Below are positions 32,065-38,961 of a stretch of 43,432 nucleotides of DNA, in pieces. The stretch spans positions 482,394 to 525,825 of the forward strand of contig NZ_KB903531.1 of the NCBI RefSeq assembly GCF_000379805.1, written 5' to 3'. The DNA comes from Lewinella cohaerens DSM 23179 (lineage in GTDB: Bacteria > Bacteroidota > Bacteroidia > Chitinophagales > Saprospiraceae). Made by a program: the position numbers and the translations under genes. Position 1 is the stretch's first letter. Each line of letters starts with the position of its first letter. The notes beneath the pieces were generated by a model. The model had not been told where the DNA came from. It saw only the letters and a program-made list of their open reading frames with translations, and ran no database searches.

Positions 32065-32697
32065 ATGTACAAAATCTACATTAATGACCGACCGCTTACA
32101 TTGTGTGATCCTTTAGAAATGGCTCAAGAAGGTACCCCCAGAGACGGTCATTTAGTGGCCCGCTACCCTGGCAAGACCAAATTTATCCTCAATTATGTAG
32201 ATTTATTAGAGAAGGGTTCGCCTCAGGTAAATGAAGTAACCCTTTTCCATACTGATTTGGAAGAACTCTGGCAAGCATTCTGTGACCACTATAAAATTGT
32301 AGAAGCTGCCGGCGGGTTGGTTTATAACTTTGCCCAGCAGTGGTTACTTATTTACCGCCGTGGTTCATGGGATTTGCCTAAAGGAAAAATTGACCCAGGA
32401 GAAAGTCCTGAACAAGCTGCCATACGCGAAGTTCAAGAAGAAACTGGCCTCCGCGAGTTAACTCTGGGAGAAAAATTACCCATGACTTACCACACCTATC
32501 GAGGTAAAAAAAACCAGCGTATTCTGAAACCAACTCACTGGTATGTGATGAATACTCCTGAAACACAATTGACTCCACAAGCAGAAGAAGATATAGAGAA
32601 AGCGGTGTGGATGTCTGAGAAACAATTCTTTAGCGAAGAGCGTGTCGTCTACCCAAACATCTCCAGTATTTTGAAAACAGCTCCCAAAATACAATAA
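32065..32697 (+). CDS. NUDIX hydrolase
   Basis: This 210-residue protein has a two-part build. An N-terminal ~75-residue domain begins MYKIYINDRPLTL. The Nudix domain holds the complete box G-(5)-E-(7)-REVQEETGL at 107-129, with LPKGKIDPGES before it. Nudix enzymes cut nucleoside diphosphates linked to another group; the exact substrate cannot be assigned. The N-terminal extension appears conserved in Bacteroidota homologs, which supports the start at 32065. Divergent pairing with pyrE suggests a link to nucleotide metabolism (inference). Confidence 0.9.
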   Translation: MYKIYINDRPLTLCDPLEMAQEGTPRDGHLVARYPGKTKFILNYVDLLEKGSPQVNEVTLFHTDLEELWQAFCDHYKIVEAAGGLVYNFAQQWLLIYRRGSWDLPKGKIDPGESPEQAAIREVQEETGLRELTLGEKLPMTYHTYRGKKNQRILKPTHWYVMNTPETQLTPQAEEDIEKAVWMSEKQFFSEERVVYPNISSILKTAPKIQ

Positions 32698-32753
32698 ACC
32701 CACAGTAAATAATTGGCCCAAGGTATAGTTTAGCCAAGTAATCTTTCGTTTTC

Positions 32754-32815
32754 ATATGCTGCGCGACTTATCTTCTATTATTATCGCAGCATATCGCAAT
32801 TAAAACGTATCTTTG
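32754..32815 (+). promoter_or_regulatory. Promoter with upstream inverted repeat, gene at 32854
   Basis: TATCTTTG (32808-32815) is a perfect -7 box, giving a leader of about 33 nt. Upstream, ATATGCTGCG (32754-32763) and CGCAGCATAT (32785-32794) are a perfect 10-bp inverted repeat with a 21-base spacer ending 14 bp before the -7 box. A regulator-binding dyad or the previous gene's terminator are both possible. Confidence 0.5.
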
Positions 32816-32853
32816 CTTCCGCAAATTCCAGATATTGCTATTAATCCAGGAAC

Positions 32854-33228
32854 ATGAAACGTTTATTACTTTTTTTCGGACTAGTCTCTTGTGTATTTCT
32901 AAGTGACTTATCCGCTCAAATGACGGCAAAAAGCCCAATGGCTGATGCCTCCGCCACTTCTCCAGAATTGGCGTTCAATGATTGGTCGATTTACGCAGAT
33001 CAAGAAAGCAACACCTACTTTATCGATTTTGAACAATTAGCACTCAATGTCAACACTGTCGTTGTCAAGAGTACTGACGGTCAAGTGATGTGGCAAGAAG
33101 ATGTTTTCGACCTTCCGGTAAATTCTATCTACGAGTTGGATTTCAGTGGTTTCTCCGCCGGAGAATACTTTATCGAACTAGAGGCCTTTACTGGTGTAAT
33201 CAGAAAGATTGTCCAACATAAAGGGTAA
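32854..33228 (+). CDS. Small secreted beta-sandwich protein, T9SS-tail-like
   Basis: This 124-residue protein has a signal peptide (MKRLLLFFGLVSCVFLSDLSAQ) and a mature ~100-residue beta domain (SIYADQESNTYFIDF, VVKSTDGQVMWQED, SGFSAGEYFIELEAF, ending RKIVQHKG). The strand order and the G-x-Y-F-I-x-L ending resemble type IX secretion C-terminal sorting domains or DUF3244-like proteins, but here the domain stands alone without a cargo protein. It has its own promoter and a strong terminator, so it is a single-gene unit. Function is unknown. Confidence 0.75.
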   Translation: MKRLLLFFGLVSCVFLSDLSAQMTAKSPMADASATSPELAFNDWSIYADQESNTYFIDFEQLALNVNTVVVKSTDGQVMWQEDVFDLPVNSIYELDFSGFSAGEYFIELEAFTGVIRKIVQHKG

Positions 33229-33302
33229 GCTTTCCTGACTATGACATAAGTGAGCAGTTTTTATTCAAAGCAGCTCCTATTTTTACTTTCTTTTCTGATC
33301 GT

Positions 33303-33348
33303 ATACAAAACGGTCGGTTAACTACATTGTTAACCGACCGTTTTGTAT
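33303..33348. terminator. Bidirectional terminator (20-bp perfect stem)
   Basis: ATACAAAACGGTCGGTTAAC (33303-33322) pairs perfectly with 33329-33348 around the loop TACATT, between two convergent genes. The AT-rich stem base gives a U-rich 3' side in both directions. Confidence 0.88.
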
Positions 33349-33370
33349 TAGTCTAAGAGAATAAAAATTC

Positions 33371-33970
33371 TTATTTCCGCTTATTGATTTCATCTCTAAT
33401 TCTTGCCGCGCTTTCATAATCTTCAGCTGCAAGTACTTCATCCAGGGTAGATCGTAATTCTTCTACTGACATTTCTGTCAACTTAGTTTCTTCCGTTCCA
33501 TCCTCGATCTCTCCAAAGTTTGAATCGCCTACATTATCGTCATCATCGTCATCATCACTCTCCTGTAGTTCAACACCGGCTGCATCCAATATAAATTCAT
33601 AGGTATGAATCGGGCAACCGAAACGAACAGCCAGCGCTAATGCATCAGAAGTACGTGAATCAATTTCTATGATCTCGCCATCTTTCAAGCAAATAAGCCG
33701 GGCGTAAAAAATACCTTCCAGTAAATTATTAATAATAACCTCCTTGAGGTCAATATTAAAGACGTCAAGCGTGTTTTTAAACAAATCATGGCTCAATGGC
33801 CGGTTAGGCAGCATCCCTTCAATTGCAACAGCAATAGCTTGAGCCTCGAAACCTCCAATAACGATGGGCAGGCGACGGGCGCCATCTCTTTCACCAAGTA
33901 CCACTGCATAATTGTTGGACTGGGTAACACTGTGAGACAGGGCGACAATATCTAGTGCGATCTTCCTCAT
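33371..33970 (-). CDS. Bifunctional nuclease-family (DUF151) protein with C-terminal UVR motif
   Basis: From the ATG at 33970 the protein has 199 residues. Residues 1-135 form a DUF151/BFN domain (GERDGARRLPIVIGGFEAQAI, DSRTSDALALAVR). An acidic linker with a run of seven Asp follows, and residues about 163-199 form a UvrB/UvrC helical hairpin (VEELRSTLDEVLAAEDYESAARIRDEI). DUF151 proteins have been reported to have nuclease activity in plants and occur widely in bacteria without clear roles. The UVR motif is a protein-protein contact module shared with UvrB and ClpC. The fusion is common in Bacteroidota. The longer open frame upstream is not conserved. Confidence 0.88.
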   Translation of the reverse strand: MRKIALDIVALSHSVTQSNNYAVVLGERDGARRLPIVIGGFEAQAIAVAIEGMLPNRPLSHDLFKNTLDVFNIDLKEVIINNLLEGIFYARLICLKDGEIIEIDSRTSDALALAVRFGCPIHTYEFILDAAGVELQESDDDDDDDNVGDSNFGEIEDGTEETKLTEMSVEELRSTLDEVLAAEDYESAARIRDEINKRK

Positions 33971-34032
33971 ATTCTGGCCTAAATAAGTAAATTCTAGTGA
34001 TAACGGCAGAAACATATAAAATATCTATCTGC

Positions 34033-34072
34033 CAAAAAAGCTACTAAAAAAAGTAGCCGGGGCGCAAAGGTA
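34033..34072 (-). promoter_or_regulatory. mazG terminator overlapping a DUF151 promoter
   Basis: On the minus strand TACCTTTG (34065-34072) is a perfect -7 box. About 8 bp downstream begins GCTACT-(6)-AGTAGC (34040-34057) followed by TTTTTTGG, a short intrinsic-terminator-like hairpin. The hairpin can end mazG transcripts but would also lie at the very 5' end of a transcript started at this box. Confidence 0.4.
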
Positions 34073-34102
34073 GAAAAATAAGCAGGAGCTTGCAAAGAAG
34101 AT

Positions 34103-34864
34103 TTACTGCTCCTTGGCTTGATTCCACAAAGCATCCATTTCTGCCAAGCTCATTTCCGTAAGTTCACGATCAGCGTGGGCTTCAATATATTCAAACCGTT
34201 TTTTAAACTTTTGGTTGACTCGCTCTAGTGCTGTTTCTGGATCAATCCCAGTAAAACGGGCATAGTTTATCAAACTAAACAGCAAATCTCCAAATTCCTC
34301 CTCTTGGTGCTCGGTATTTGAGCTGGCCATCGCTTCTTTAAATTCCCCGATCTCTTCTTCCACTTTCTCCCATACCTGCTCGCTGTTTTCCCATTCAAAA
34401 CCCACTTGCTTGGTCTTATCCTGCATTCTGTAGGCTTTAACCATAGCAGGCAATGATTTGGGAACTCCGCCCAATACTGATCGCTTACCTTTTCCTTCCT
34501 TTTGCTTTATTTGTTCCCAGTTTCTTTTCACTTCTTCCTCGTCCTCTACCGTTACGTCACCGTAGATATGAGGGTGGCGATTGATTAGTTTATCACAAAC
34601 AGCATTCAGAGCATCGCTGATATCCCATTCTTTTTGCTCATCGGCAATCTTTGCGTAGAAAACCATGTGCAACAACAAATCGCCAATTTCTTCTTTCACC
34701 CCTGTTAGATCCTTTTCAAGAATAGCATCAGCCAACTCGTAAGTCTCTTCAATTGTCAGGTTTCGAAGGCTTTCCATGGTTTGTTTTCGATCCCAGGGGC
34801 ACTGCACGCGCAATTCATCCATAATGGTCAATAAACGATCGAAAGCTTCTAGCTGGGGTTTCAT
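34103..34864 (-). CDS. mazG: Nucleoside triphosphate pyrophosphohydrolase MazG
   Basis: This 253-residue protein carries two MazG domains, each with EExxE...EExxD metal-binding helices: EETYELADAI with EEIGDLL in the first half, and EEIGEFKEA with EEFGDLLFSL in the second. CPWDRKQT near residue 22 and RHPHIYGDV near residue 95 are classic MazG blocks. The enzyme removes pyrophosphate from (d)NTPs and is thought to clear non-canonical nucleotides and temper stringent-response signals. Length matches E. coli MazG. It has a near-consensus promoter upstream and faces a divergent small membrane protein gene. Confidence 0.95.
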   Translation of the reverse strand: MKPQLEAFDRLLTIMDELRVQCPWDRKQTMESLRNLTIEETYELADAILEKDLTGVKEEIGDLLLHMVFYAKIADEQKEWDISDALNAVCDKLINRHPHIYGDVTVEDEEEVKRNWEQIKQKEGKGKRSVLGGVPKSLPAMVKAYRMQDKTKQVGFEWENSEQVWEKVEEEIGEFKEAMASSNTEHQEEEFGDLLFSLINYARFTGIDPETALERVNQKFKKRFEYIEAHADRELTEMSLAEMDALWNQAKEQ

Positions 34865-34873
34865 AAGAATTCG

Positions 34874-34916
34874 TATTTTTGCGGCGACAAAAATACTGAA
34901 CTTTTGCCCCTCTCAA
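34874..34916. promoter_or_regulatory. Face-to-face divergent promoters forming a dyad
   Basis: The plus-strand box TATTTTTG (34874-34881) and the minus-strand box TATTTTTG (34888-34895) form a perfect 8-bp inverted repeat with spacer CGGCGA. The minus promoter has TTG at 34914-34916 with an 18-bp spacer and serves mazG (leader about 17 nt). The plus promoter serves the gene at 34947 (leader about 60 nt). The start sites overlap, so both promoters are unlikely to be used at once. Confidence 0.6.
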
Positions 34917-34946
34917 TGGGTTTTAAAGGAAACTTAATCTTACTAC

Positions 34947-35150
34947 ATGGAATTCCTGTCTGTTTTAGCGATCATCTTTGTCACTTTTGGTGTTTCTTTC
35001 ATCCTAATCAACATCCGACACATCGTGACGGGCAATGAGTTTCGGGGTACCTGTGCAACCAACAATCCGATGCTAAAATCAAAAGTTGGAGAATGTACCG
35101 TTTGTGGCAAGAAACCAGAAGAAGATTGCCAAATGCCTACCGTCAAATAA
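34947..35150 (+). CDS. Small membrane protein with four cysteines, NqrM-like pattern
   Basis: This 67-residue protein has one N-terminal helix (EFLSVLAIIFVTFGVSFILI) and a short soluble part with C36, C50, C53 and C61 (GTCATNNPML; ECTVCGKKPEEDC). A single helix followed by a G-x-C...CxxC...C tail resembles the DUF539/NqrM group, which assists iron insertion into Na+-NQR, and small Bacteroidota membrane or secreted proteins of similar layout. The assignment is tentative; no nqr genes are in the window. The gene has its own promoter and a strong terminator. Confidence 0.65.
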   Translation: MEFLSVLAIIFVTFGVSFILINIRHIVTGNEFRGTCATNNPMLKSKVGECTVCGKKPEEDCQMPTVK

Positions 35151-35179
35151 GGTAGAAACATTAAACACACAATTTCTTC

Positions 35180-35215
35180 AAAAAAGAGCACCTATTCATG
35201 GGTGCTCTTTTTTTT
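35180..35215 (+). terminator. Intrinsic terminator
   Basis: AAAAAAGAGCACC pairs with GGTGCTC plus a T tract (35201-35215); the 7-bp GC-rich core is extended by A-T pairs. It serves the small gene at 34947, and the A tract on the other side makes it usable for the LytTR gene on the minus strand too. Confidence 0.88.
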
Positions 35216-35248
35216 GATCCCAAAACTATTTAGCGTTTTTGGACCCTG

Positions 35249-35947
35249 CTAACAAAAGAGTTCCTCTATTATCTGACTCCGTAGGCTTCTACTCACCGGA
35301 ATCTTTGCACCACCTACCTCTAGCAGGTTCCCTTCGATCGACGTTACTTTCTGCCGAGCAATCAGATACGATTTATGGACACGCATAAACTGAGCGGCAG
35401 GCAGTAAGCTTTCCATATTCTTCATGCGCTCAAAAGTGACGTATTTATTGTTTCCACAAACAATTCTCACATATTCTTTCATCCCTTCTACGTAAACAAT
35501 CTCGCTTATTTTCACCCGTACCAGTTTGCCATCGACTTTTATGGGTAGATAGGTAATAACAGCATCTTTTTCCACGCCCTTTTGCTGATGCTTAACCCCT
35601 TTTTGTAGCGCCTGCAAAAAACGAGGAAAAGAAAAGGGCTTCAGTAAATAATCGACAACGTTTAAGTTGAAAGCATCTATTGCATAATCCTTGTATGCTG
35701 TCGTAAAAATCGTAGCGGGTGGTTTCTCCAGGCCTTTCAAAAAATCTACGCCGCTCAGGGAAGGCATTTGAATATCGAGAAACATAATATCCACTTCCTC
35801 CTGCTGCAATACTTCCATGGCTTCTAAGGCTGATTTGCACTTGGCTATAAGCCGCGTACCTGGAACTTGCTCAACATAACTCTCCAAGAGATTTAAGGCC
35901 AGGTATTCATCGTCTACTAGAAGTATTCTTGTTGTTTTAGGTGTCAT
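35249..35947 (-). CDS. LytTR-family response regulator
   Basis: This 232-residue regulator has a receiver domain (1-120; acidic patch VDDE, phospho-acceptor D58 in MFLDIQM, TTAYKDYA, LLKPF) and a LytTR DNA-binding domain (about 130-230; IVYVEGMKEYVRIV, ERMKNMESLLPAAQFMRVHKSYLI). Its start overlaps the kinase stop by four bases (ATGA), so the two are translationally coupled. LytTR proteins bind two 9-bp direct repeats 12-13 bp apart. Two such pairs occur between this operon and the divergent lipoprotein gene at 37195, which suggests self-control and control of that gene. Confidence 0.95.
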   Translation of the reverse strand: MTPKTTRILLVDDEYLALNLLESYVEQVPGTRLIAKCKSALEAMEVLQQEEVDIMFLDIQMPSLSGVDFLKGLEKPPATIFTTAYKDYAIDAFNLNVVDYLLKPFSFPRFLQALQKGVKHQQKGVEKDAVITYLPIKVDGKLVRVKISEIVYVEGMKEYVRIVCGNNKYVTFERMKNMESLLPAAQFMRVHKSYLIARQKVTSIEGNLLEVGGAKIPVSRSLRSQIIEELFC

Positions 35948-36987
35948 CTTATCTTTTTAATCACTAATTGAATACCAAAGTGAGCTTCGCTCTTTTCTTC
36001 CATCAACTGATGGCGTCCCGGGTATTGAAGCGCCAATCTGCGGCGAATGTTCTCCAGTCCTACCCCACCCTGTTCGTCTTTCTGAGATTGGAAAGGGTTA
36101 AAAGAGTTCTTTGCTGAAAACGTCATTTCATCTTCATCAATCAATAACTCGAGATGAACGTACCCATTCTCGTTTTCAGCAAGATCGCTGTGTTTAAAAC
36201 AATTTTCTACCAAAGGAATCAACAACAAGGGTTCAATCAAATACCCCTTTCGTGGCAACTGATACTTGAACCTAATATCCTTTTGTTCTTCATACTGTAA
36301 CTGAAAGAGTTCAATGTACTCTTCAAGTATGGTGATCTCTTTGGCCAGGGGTACTTGCTCCTGCTGAGCATCGTAAATGACGTACCGTAGTAAATCGCTT
36401 AACCGTAAAACCAAGGGAGCTGTTTTTTCAGATTTCACCACCGCCAGACTGTAAATATTATTGAGCGTATTAAAAAGGAAATGAGGGTTCATCTGCGCAC
36501 GCAGGAATTGAATCTTTGCTTCGCGTTGCTCTGCTAGTAATGCTGTTTCACGTTGTTTCAGGCGAATTCGCGAGCGTACGAGCTGGTACAAAAGACTAAT
36601 TAACAAGGTTCCAATATTCGTGATTAAAGCGCCGATAAAGAAAGAAAAAGCGTCAGGGGTATAATAAAGAGACGCATCTTCCAGGTACGAAAACTGACGA
36701 TTGACATAAAAGCGAATTATCGTAACTACCGTAAAAACAATAACCAGTCCGGCCCCAAATGGCCAATACTTTCTCCGTTCGTAATAATACCTGTAGATCG
36801 TTCCAGTACCGTAGAAAAGAACCGCTAACAACCCCGTATTCAGTACTGCCCTAAAAAAGCTGTCGCCCAAAGGCATCATTTTGATAAAGGCTGCCCAAGA
36901 GAGCGTAAAGATAAATAGCCATACACACAGGTGTAATAGTCGTAGCAATCTACTGGTGCTGCCTCTTGGATACTGTTCGTTAGCCAT
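35944..36987 (-). CDS. LytS-type sensor histidine kinase (His_kinase domain)
   Basis: This 347-residue membrane kinase has four predicted helices (about 18-36, 47-64, 79-95, 115-135) and short loops only, with no recognisable sensor domain, then a coiled coil (about 138-160). The His_kinase (PF06580-type) domain has phospho-acceptor H169 in QMNPHFLFNTLN, and the ATP-binding part has LVENCFKHS and GGVGLENIRRRL. It should phosphorylate D58 of the next gene's product. Such minimal Bacteroidota kinases usually pair with LytTR regulators. It is the first gene of the operon; putative LytTR sites lie 43-72 bp upstream of its start. Confidence 0.94.
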   Translation of the reverse strand: MANEQYPRGSTSRLLRLLHLCVWLFIFTLSWAAFIKMMPLGDSFFRAVLNTGLLAVLFYGTGTIYRYYYERRKYWPFGAGLVIVFTVVTIIRFYVNRQFSYLEDASLYYTPDAFSFFIGALITNIGTLLISLLYQLVRSRIRLKQRETALLAEQREAKIQFLRAQMNPHFLFNTLNNIYSLAVVKSEKTAPLVLRLSDLLRYVIYDAQQEQVPLAKEITILEEYIELFQLQYEEQKDIRFKYQLPRKGYLIEPLLLIPLVENCFKHSDLAENENGYVHLELLIDEDEMTFSAKNSFNPFQSQKDEQGGVGLENIRRRLALQYPGRHQLMEEKSEAHFGIQLVIKKIR

Positions 36988-37029
36988 AGCTCCAAATTAA
37001 TATTTTTTTGCTGTAAGGGTTGGGGCCAT

Positions 37030-37113
37030 TTCAACGAATGGTAACTGTGCTTCAACGAAATGAATAAAAGTTACTTTTCTCCATTGGTTGAAACTTTTGT
37101 GCCAGATGTTGAA
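37030..37113. promoter_or_regulatory. Two divergent pairs of 9-bp direct repeats, candidate LytTR binding sites
   Basis: Pair 1 reads TTCGTTGAA twice on the minus strand (37030-37038 and 37051-37059). Pair 2 reads TTGGTTGAA (37084-37092) and GATGTTGAA (37105-37113) on the plus strand. Each pair has a 21-bp period (12-bp spacer), and all share GTTGAA. This is the geometry and GTT core known for LytTR regulators. Pair 1 faces the kinase gene, and pair 2 ends 4 bp before a possible -33 box of the lipoprotein gene. Confidence 0.7.
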
Positions 37114-37117
37114 CAGT

Positions 37118-37151
37118 TTTGGAGACCGACCTCTGTGCCTACACTTTTGTG
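37118..37151 (+). promoter_or_regulatory. Candidate lipoprotein gene promoter
   Basis: TTTG (37118-37121), 18 bases, then TACACTTTTG (from 37140) resembles a Bacteroidota promoter with an imperfect -7 box. Transcription would start near 37155. ACTTTTGTG occurs at 37093-37101 and again at 37143-37151. Confidence 0.35.
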
Positions 37152-37194
37152 ACATCAACCGAAAGGAATTTTTAAACATCAAAAAACCAGAACT

Positions 37195-37935
37195 ATGAAA
37201 AATTCTTGGATGTCACTTTTCACTTTTATGATTTTACTTTCTGTAGGCTTCACTTCCTTTTCTTGTGAAAACGAAAACAAAGAAGAACCCGAGACAACCA
37301 CTATTGAAGACGAAGAAATTTTAGCCATCGTTAGTGTTGCCTTAGTCGCCGATAGCGAAGGTGCTACTGCCGAGGCTGTAGAAATGGCTTATGTCGCGGA
37401 AAAGGAGATAGAGCCCAGTACTGCCTCGTTAGCCTGTGGCGAAACATCAGATTCTACCTTTATTACTAACATCACCGAAAGCTGGATTACGGGTTCTTAC
37501 GAGAACGCACTGACATGGGGACTCAATTGCAATGACAATAATATTCCTATCAGCATTTTCTACGGGCGGCAAATGGACGGCGACTATGAAACAGAGCGTC
37601 TATTAAGCGAAGACGAAGCTAGTAGTGACTGGCTGATGGAATCTTTATTCATTGGACCCAACTACATTTTGAATGGCAGCTACGAACGCAATGGCACCCA
37701 GGAATCTAAGGTCCGCGAAATGCATGCGTTTACATCAACCGTCTTGCTAGAAATAGAAGACCTGAACATCGACAAGGGCGAGAAGCAAATCGTCAGCGGC
37801 ATAGCAACGTTTACCTTGAGTGGCAACATAAACAATACAACCAGCTTTTCGCAAACAGGAACGGTTGTATTCTTAGGTGACGGCCAGGCTAACATTATCT
37901 TCAACGGCAATACCTATACCGTAGACTTATTTTAA
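37195..37935 (+). CDS. Predicted lipoprotein of unknown function, LytTR neighbour
   Basis: This 246-residue protein has a lipoprotein signal peptide ending FTSFSC (C24 would be lipidated), an acidic linker (ENENKEEPETTTIEDEE) and a beta-rich C-terminal domain with no recognised family (VSGIATFTLSGNINN, TGTVVFLGDGQANIIFNG). Two further cysteines, near C80 and C112, could form a disulfide. It is divergent from the LytS/LytTR operon and preceded by a pair of LytTR-type half-sites, so it is the likely target gene. A clear terminator follows. Function is unknown. Confidence 0.78.
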   Translation: MKNSWMSLFTFMILLSVGFTSFSCENENKEEPETTTIEDEEILAIVSVALVADSEGATAEAVEMAYVAEKEIEPSTASLACGETSDSTFITNITESWITGSYENALTWGLNCNDNNIPISIFYGRQMDGDYETERLLSEDEASSDWLMESLFIGPNYILNGSYERNGTQESKVREMHAFTSTVLLEIEDLNIDKGEKQIVSGIATFTLSGNINNTTSFSQTGTVVFLGDGQANIIFNGNTYTVDLF

Positions 37936-37945
37936 TCTTCCCACC

Positions 37946-37976
37946 GGGAGCCAGTAACATCCCAACGCTGGCTCCC
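37946..37976 (+). terminator. Terminator hairpin after the lipoprotein gene
   Basis: GGGAGCCAG (37946-37954) pairs with CTGGCTCCC (37968-37976), a GC-rich 9-bp stem with a 13-base loop, followed by TTCTTTC. It starts 11 bp after the stop codon and ends 27 bp before the next start. Confidence 0.7.
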
Positions 37977-38003
37977 TTCTTTCAACTTACAAACATCCCT
38001 CTC

Positions 38004-38813
38004 ATGCATATCCTAATCGATCAATTCGGCTGGCTAACAGGAGCATTAATCAGCGCTTTTTTCATCTTTTTCCGTTACGCAATTATGGCTGGGTTTGGCT
38101 ACCTGATTTTTTACAGTTGGAAGCGGCGGCGGTTTATCCATAGAAAAATACAGCAGCGACTCCCCAGTTGGTATGCAGTTCGTCATGAAATAGGTCACTC
38201 GCTACTTTCGGCAGCTATCTTTGCACTGGTAGGCCTCGGGATTTATGGACTTAAATTAGCAGGATGGTCGCAGGTATATACGGACACTTCTGAATACGGG
38301 GCGCTCTATCTGGTCTTCAGCTTTTTAGTCCTAATCGTTGTTCACGATACTTATTTCTATTGGATGCACCGCTTGATGCATCATCCACGCTTATTCAAGT
38401 TGTTGCACTTGGTACACCATCGTTCCAACAACCCAACGCCTTGGGCGAGCCTGGCTTTTCATCCCCTGGAAGCACTGATTGAGATAGCAATCATTCCTGT
38501 ATTAGTGATTGTAATGCCGCTGCACCCTATTGTACTTTTTGCTTTTGCGACTTGGTCTCTCACCTGGAACGTCGTTGGCCATCTTGGTTTTGAGTTGTTT
38601 CCGGCCGGCTGGCTAGATCATCCAATGCTAAAGTGGTTAAACACTTCTACACATCACAACATGCACCACCATTATTCAAAAGGAAACTACAGTCTTTACT
38701 TCAATTGGTGGGACCGTTGGCTGGGCACAAACCACCCTGATTACGAAGCCACATTTAGAGCACTGACAGAGGGGAACGATAATTTGATAGTTAAGGGAGT
38801 TCGTGAAAAATAA
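38004..38813 (+). CDS. Fatty acid hydroxylase / sterol desaturase superfamily membrane protein
   Basis: This 269-residue protein has about four or five membrane segments and the eight-histidine diiron signature: HDTYFYWMHRLMHH (near 117), HLVHHRSNNPTPW (near 136) and HHNMHHHY (near 219). Members hydroxylate or desaturate fatty acyl chains, ceramides, sterols or carotenoids in the membrane; the substrate here is unknown. The last five codons (GVREK) and the TAA stop lie inside copy B of the 158-bp dispersed repeat, so the repeat supplies the C-terminus. Confidence 0.9.
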   Translation: MHILIDQFGWLTGALISAFFIFFRYAIMAGFGYLIFYSWKRRRFIHRKIQQRLPSWYAVRHEIGHSLLSAAIFALVGLGIYGLKLAGWSQVYTDTSEYGALYLVFSFLVLIVVHDTYFYWMHRLMHHPRLFKLLHLVHHRSNNPTPWASLAFHPLEALIEIAIIPVLVIVMPLHPIVLFAFATWSLTWNVVGHLGFELFPAGWLDHPMLKWLNTSTHHNMHHHYSKGNYSLYFNWWDRWLGTNHPDYEATFRALTEGNDNLIVKGVREK

Positions 38814-38953
38814 TCTACACACCTTCCTACAGAGTTTTCCTTTATCCATTATCAGGTTTTCCTTGCGTAGCCCGCTATGCTGCGGAAAACCTGACTTATC
38901 TACGCAAAAAACTTACTACATCTTTTGCGTAGATTATTTACTTTCTCATCCCT
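38794..38953. repeat. Dispersed ~158-bp palindromic element, copy B
   Basis: About 80 % identical by eye to 5767-5924, with the same ends (AGGGAGTTCG... and ...CTCATCCCT) and the same central loop. The hairpin stem reads TCAGGTTTT (38852-38860) and AAAACCTGA (38886-38894). Relative to copy A, an A-T pair has become G-C, a change on both strands that keeps the stem. The element carries the stop of the hydroxylase gene and ends 8 bp before the stop of the Smr gene. Confidence 0.85.
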
Positions 38954-38961
38954 AAAGAGGG

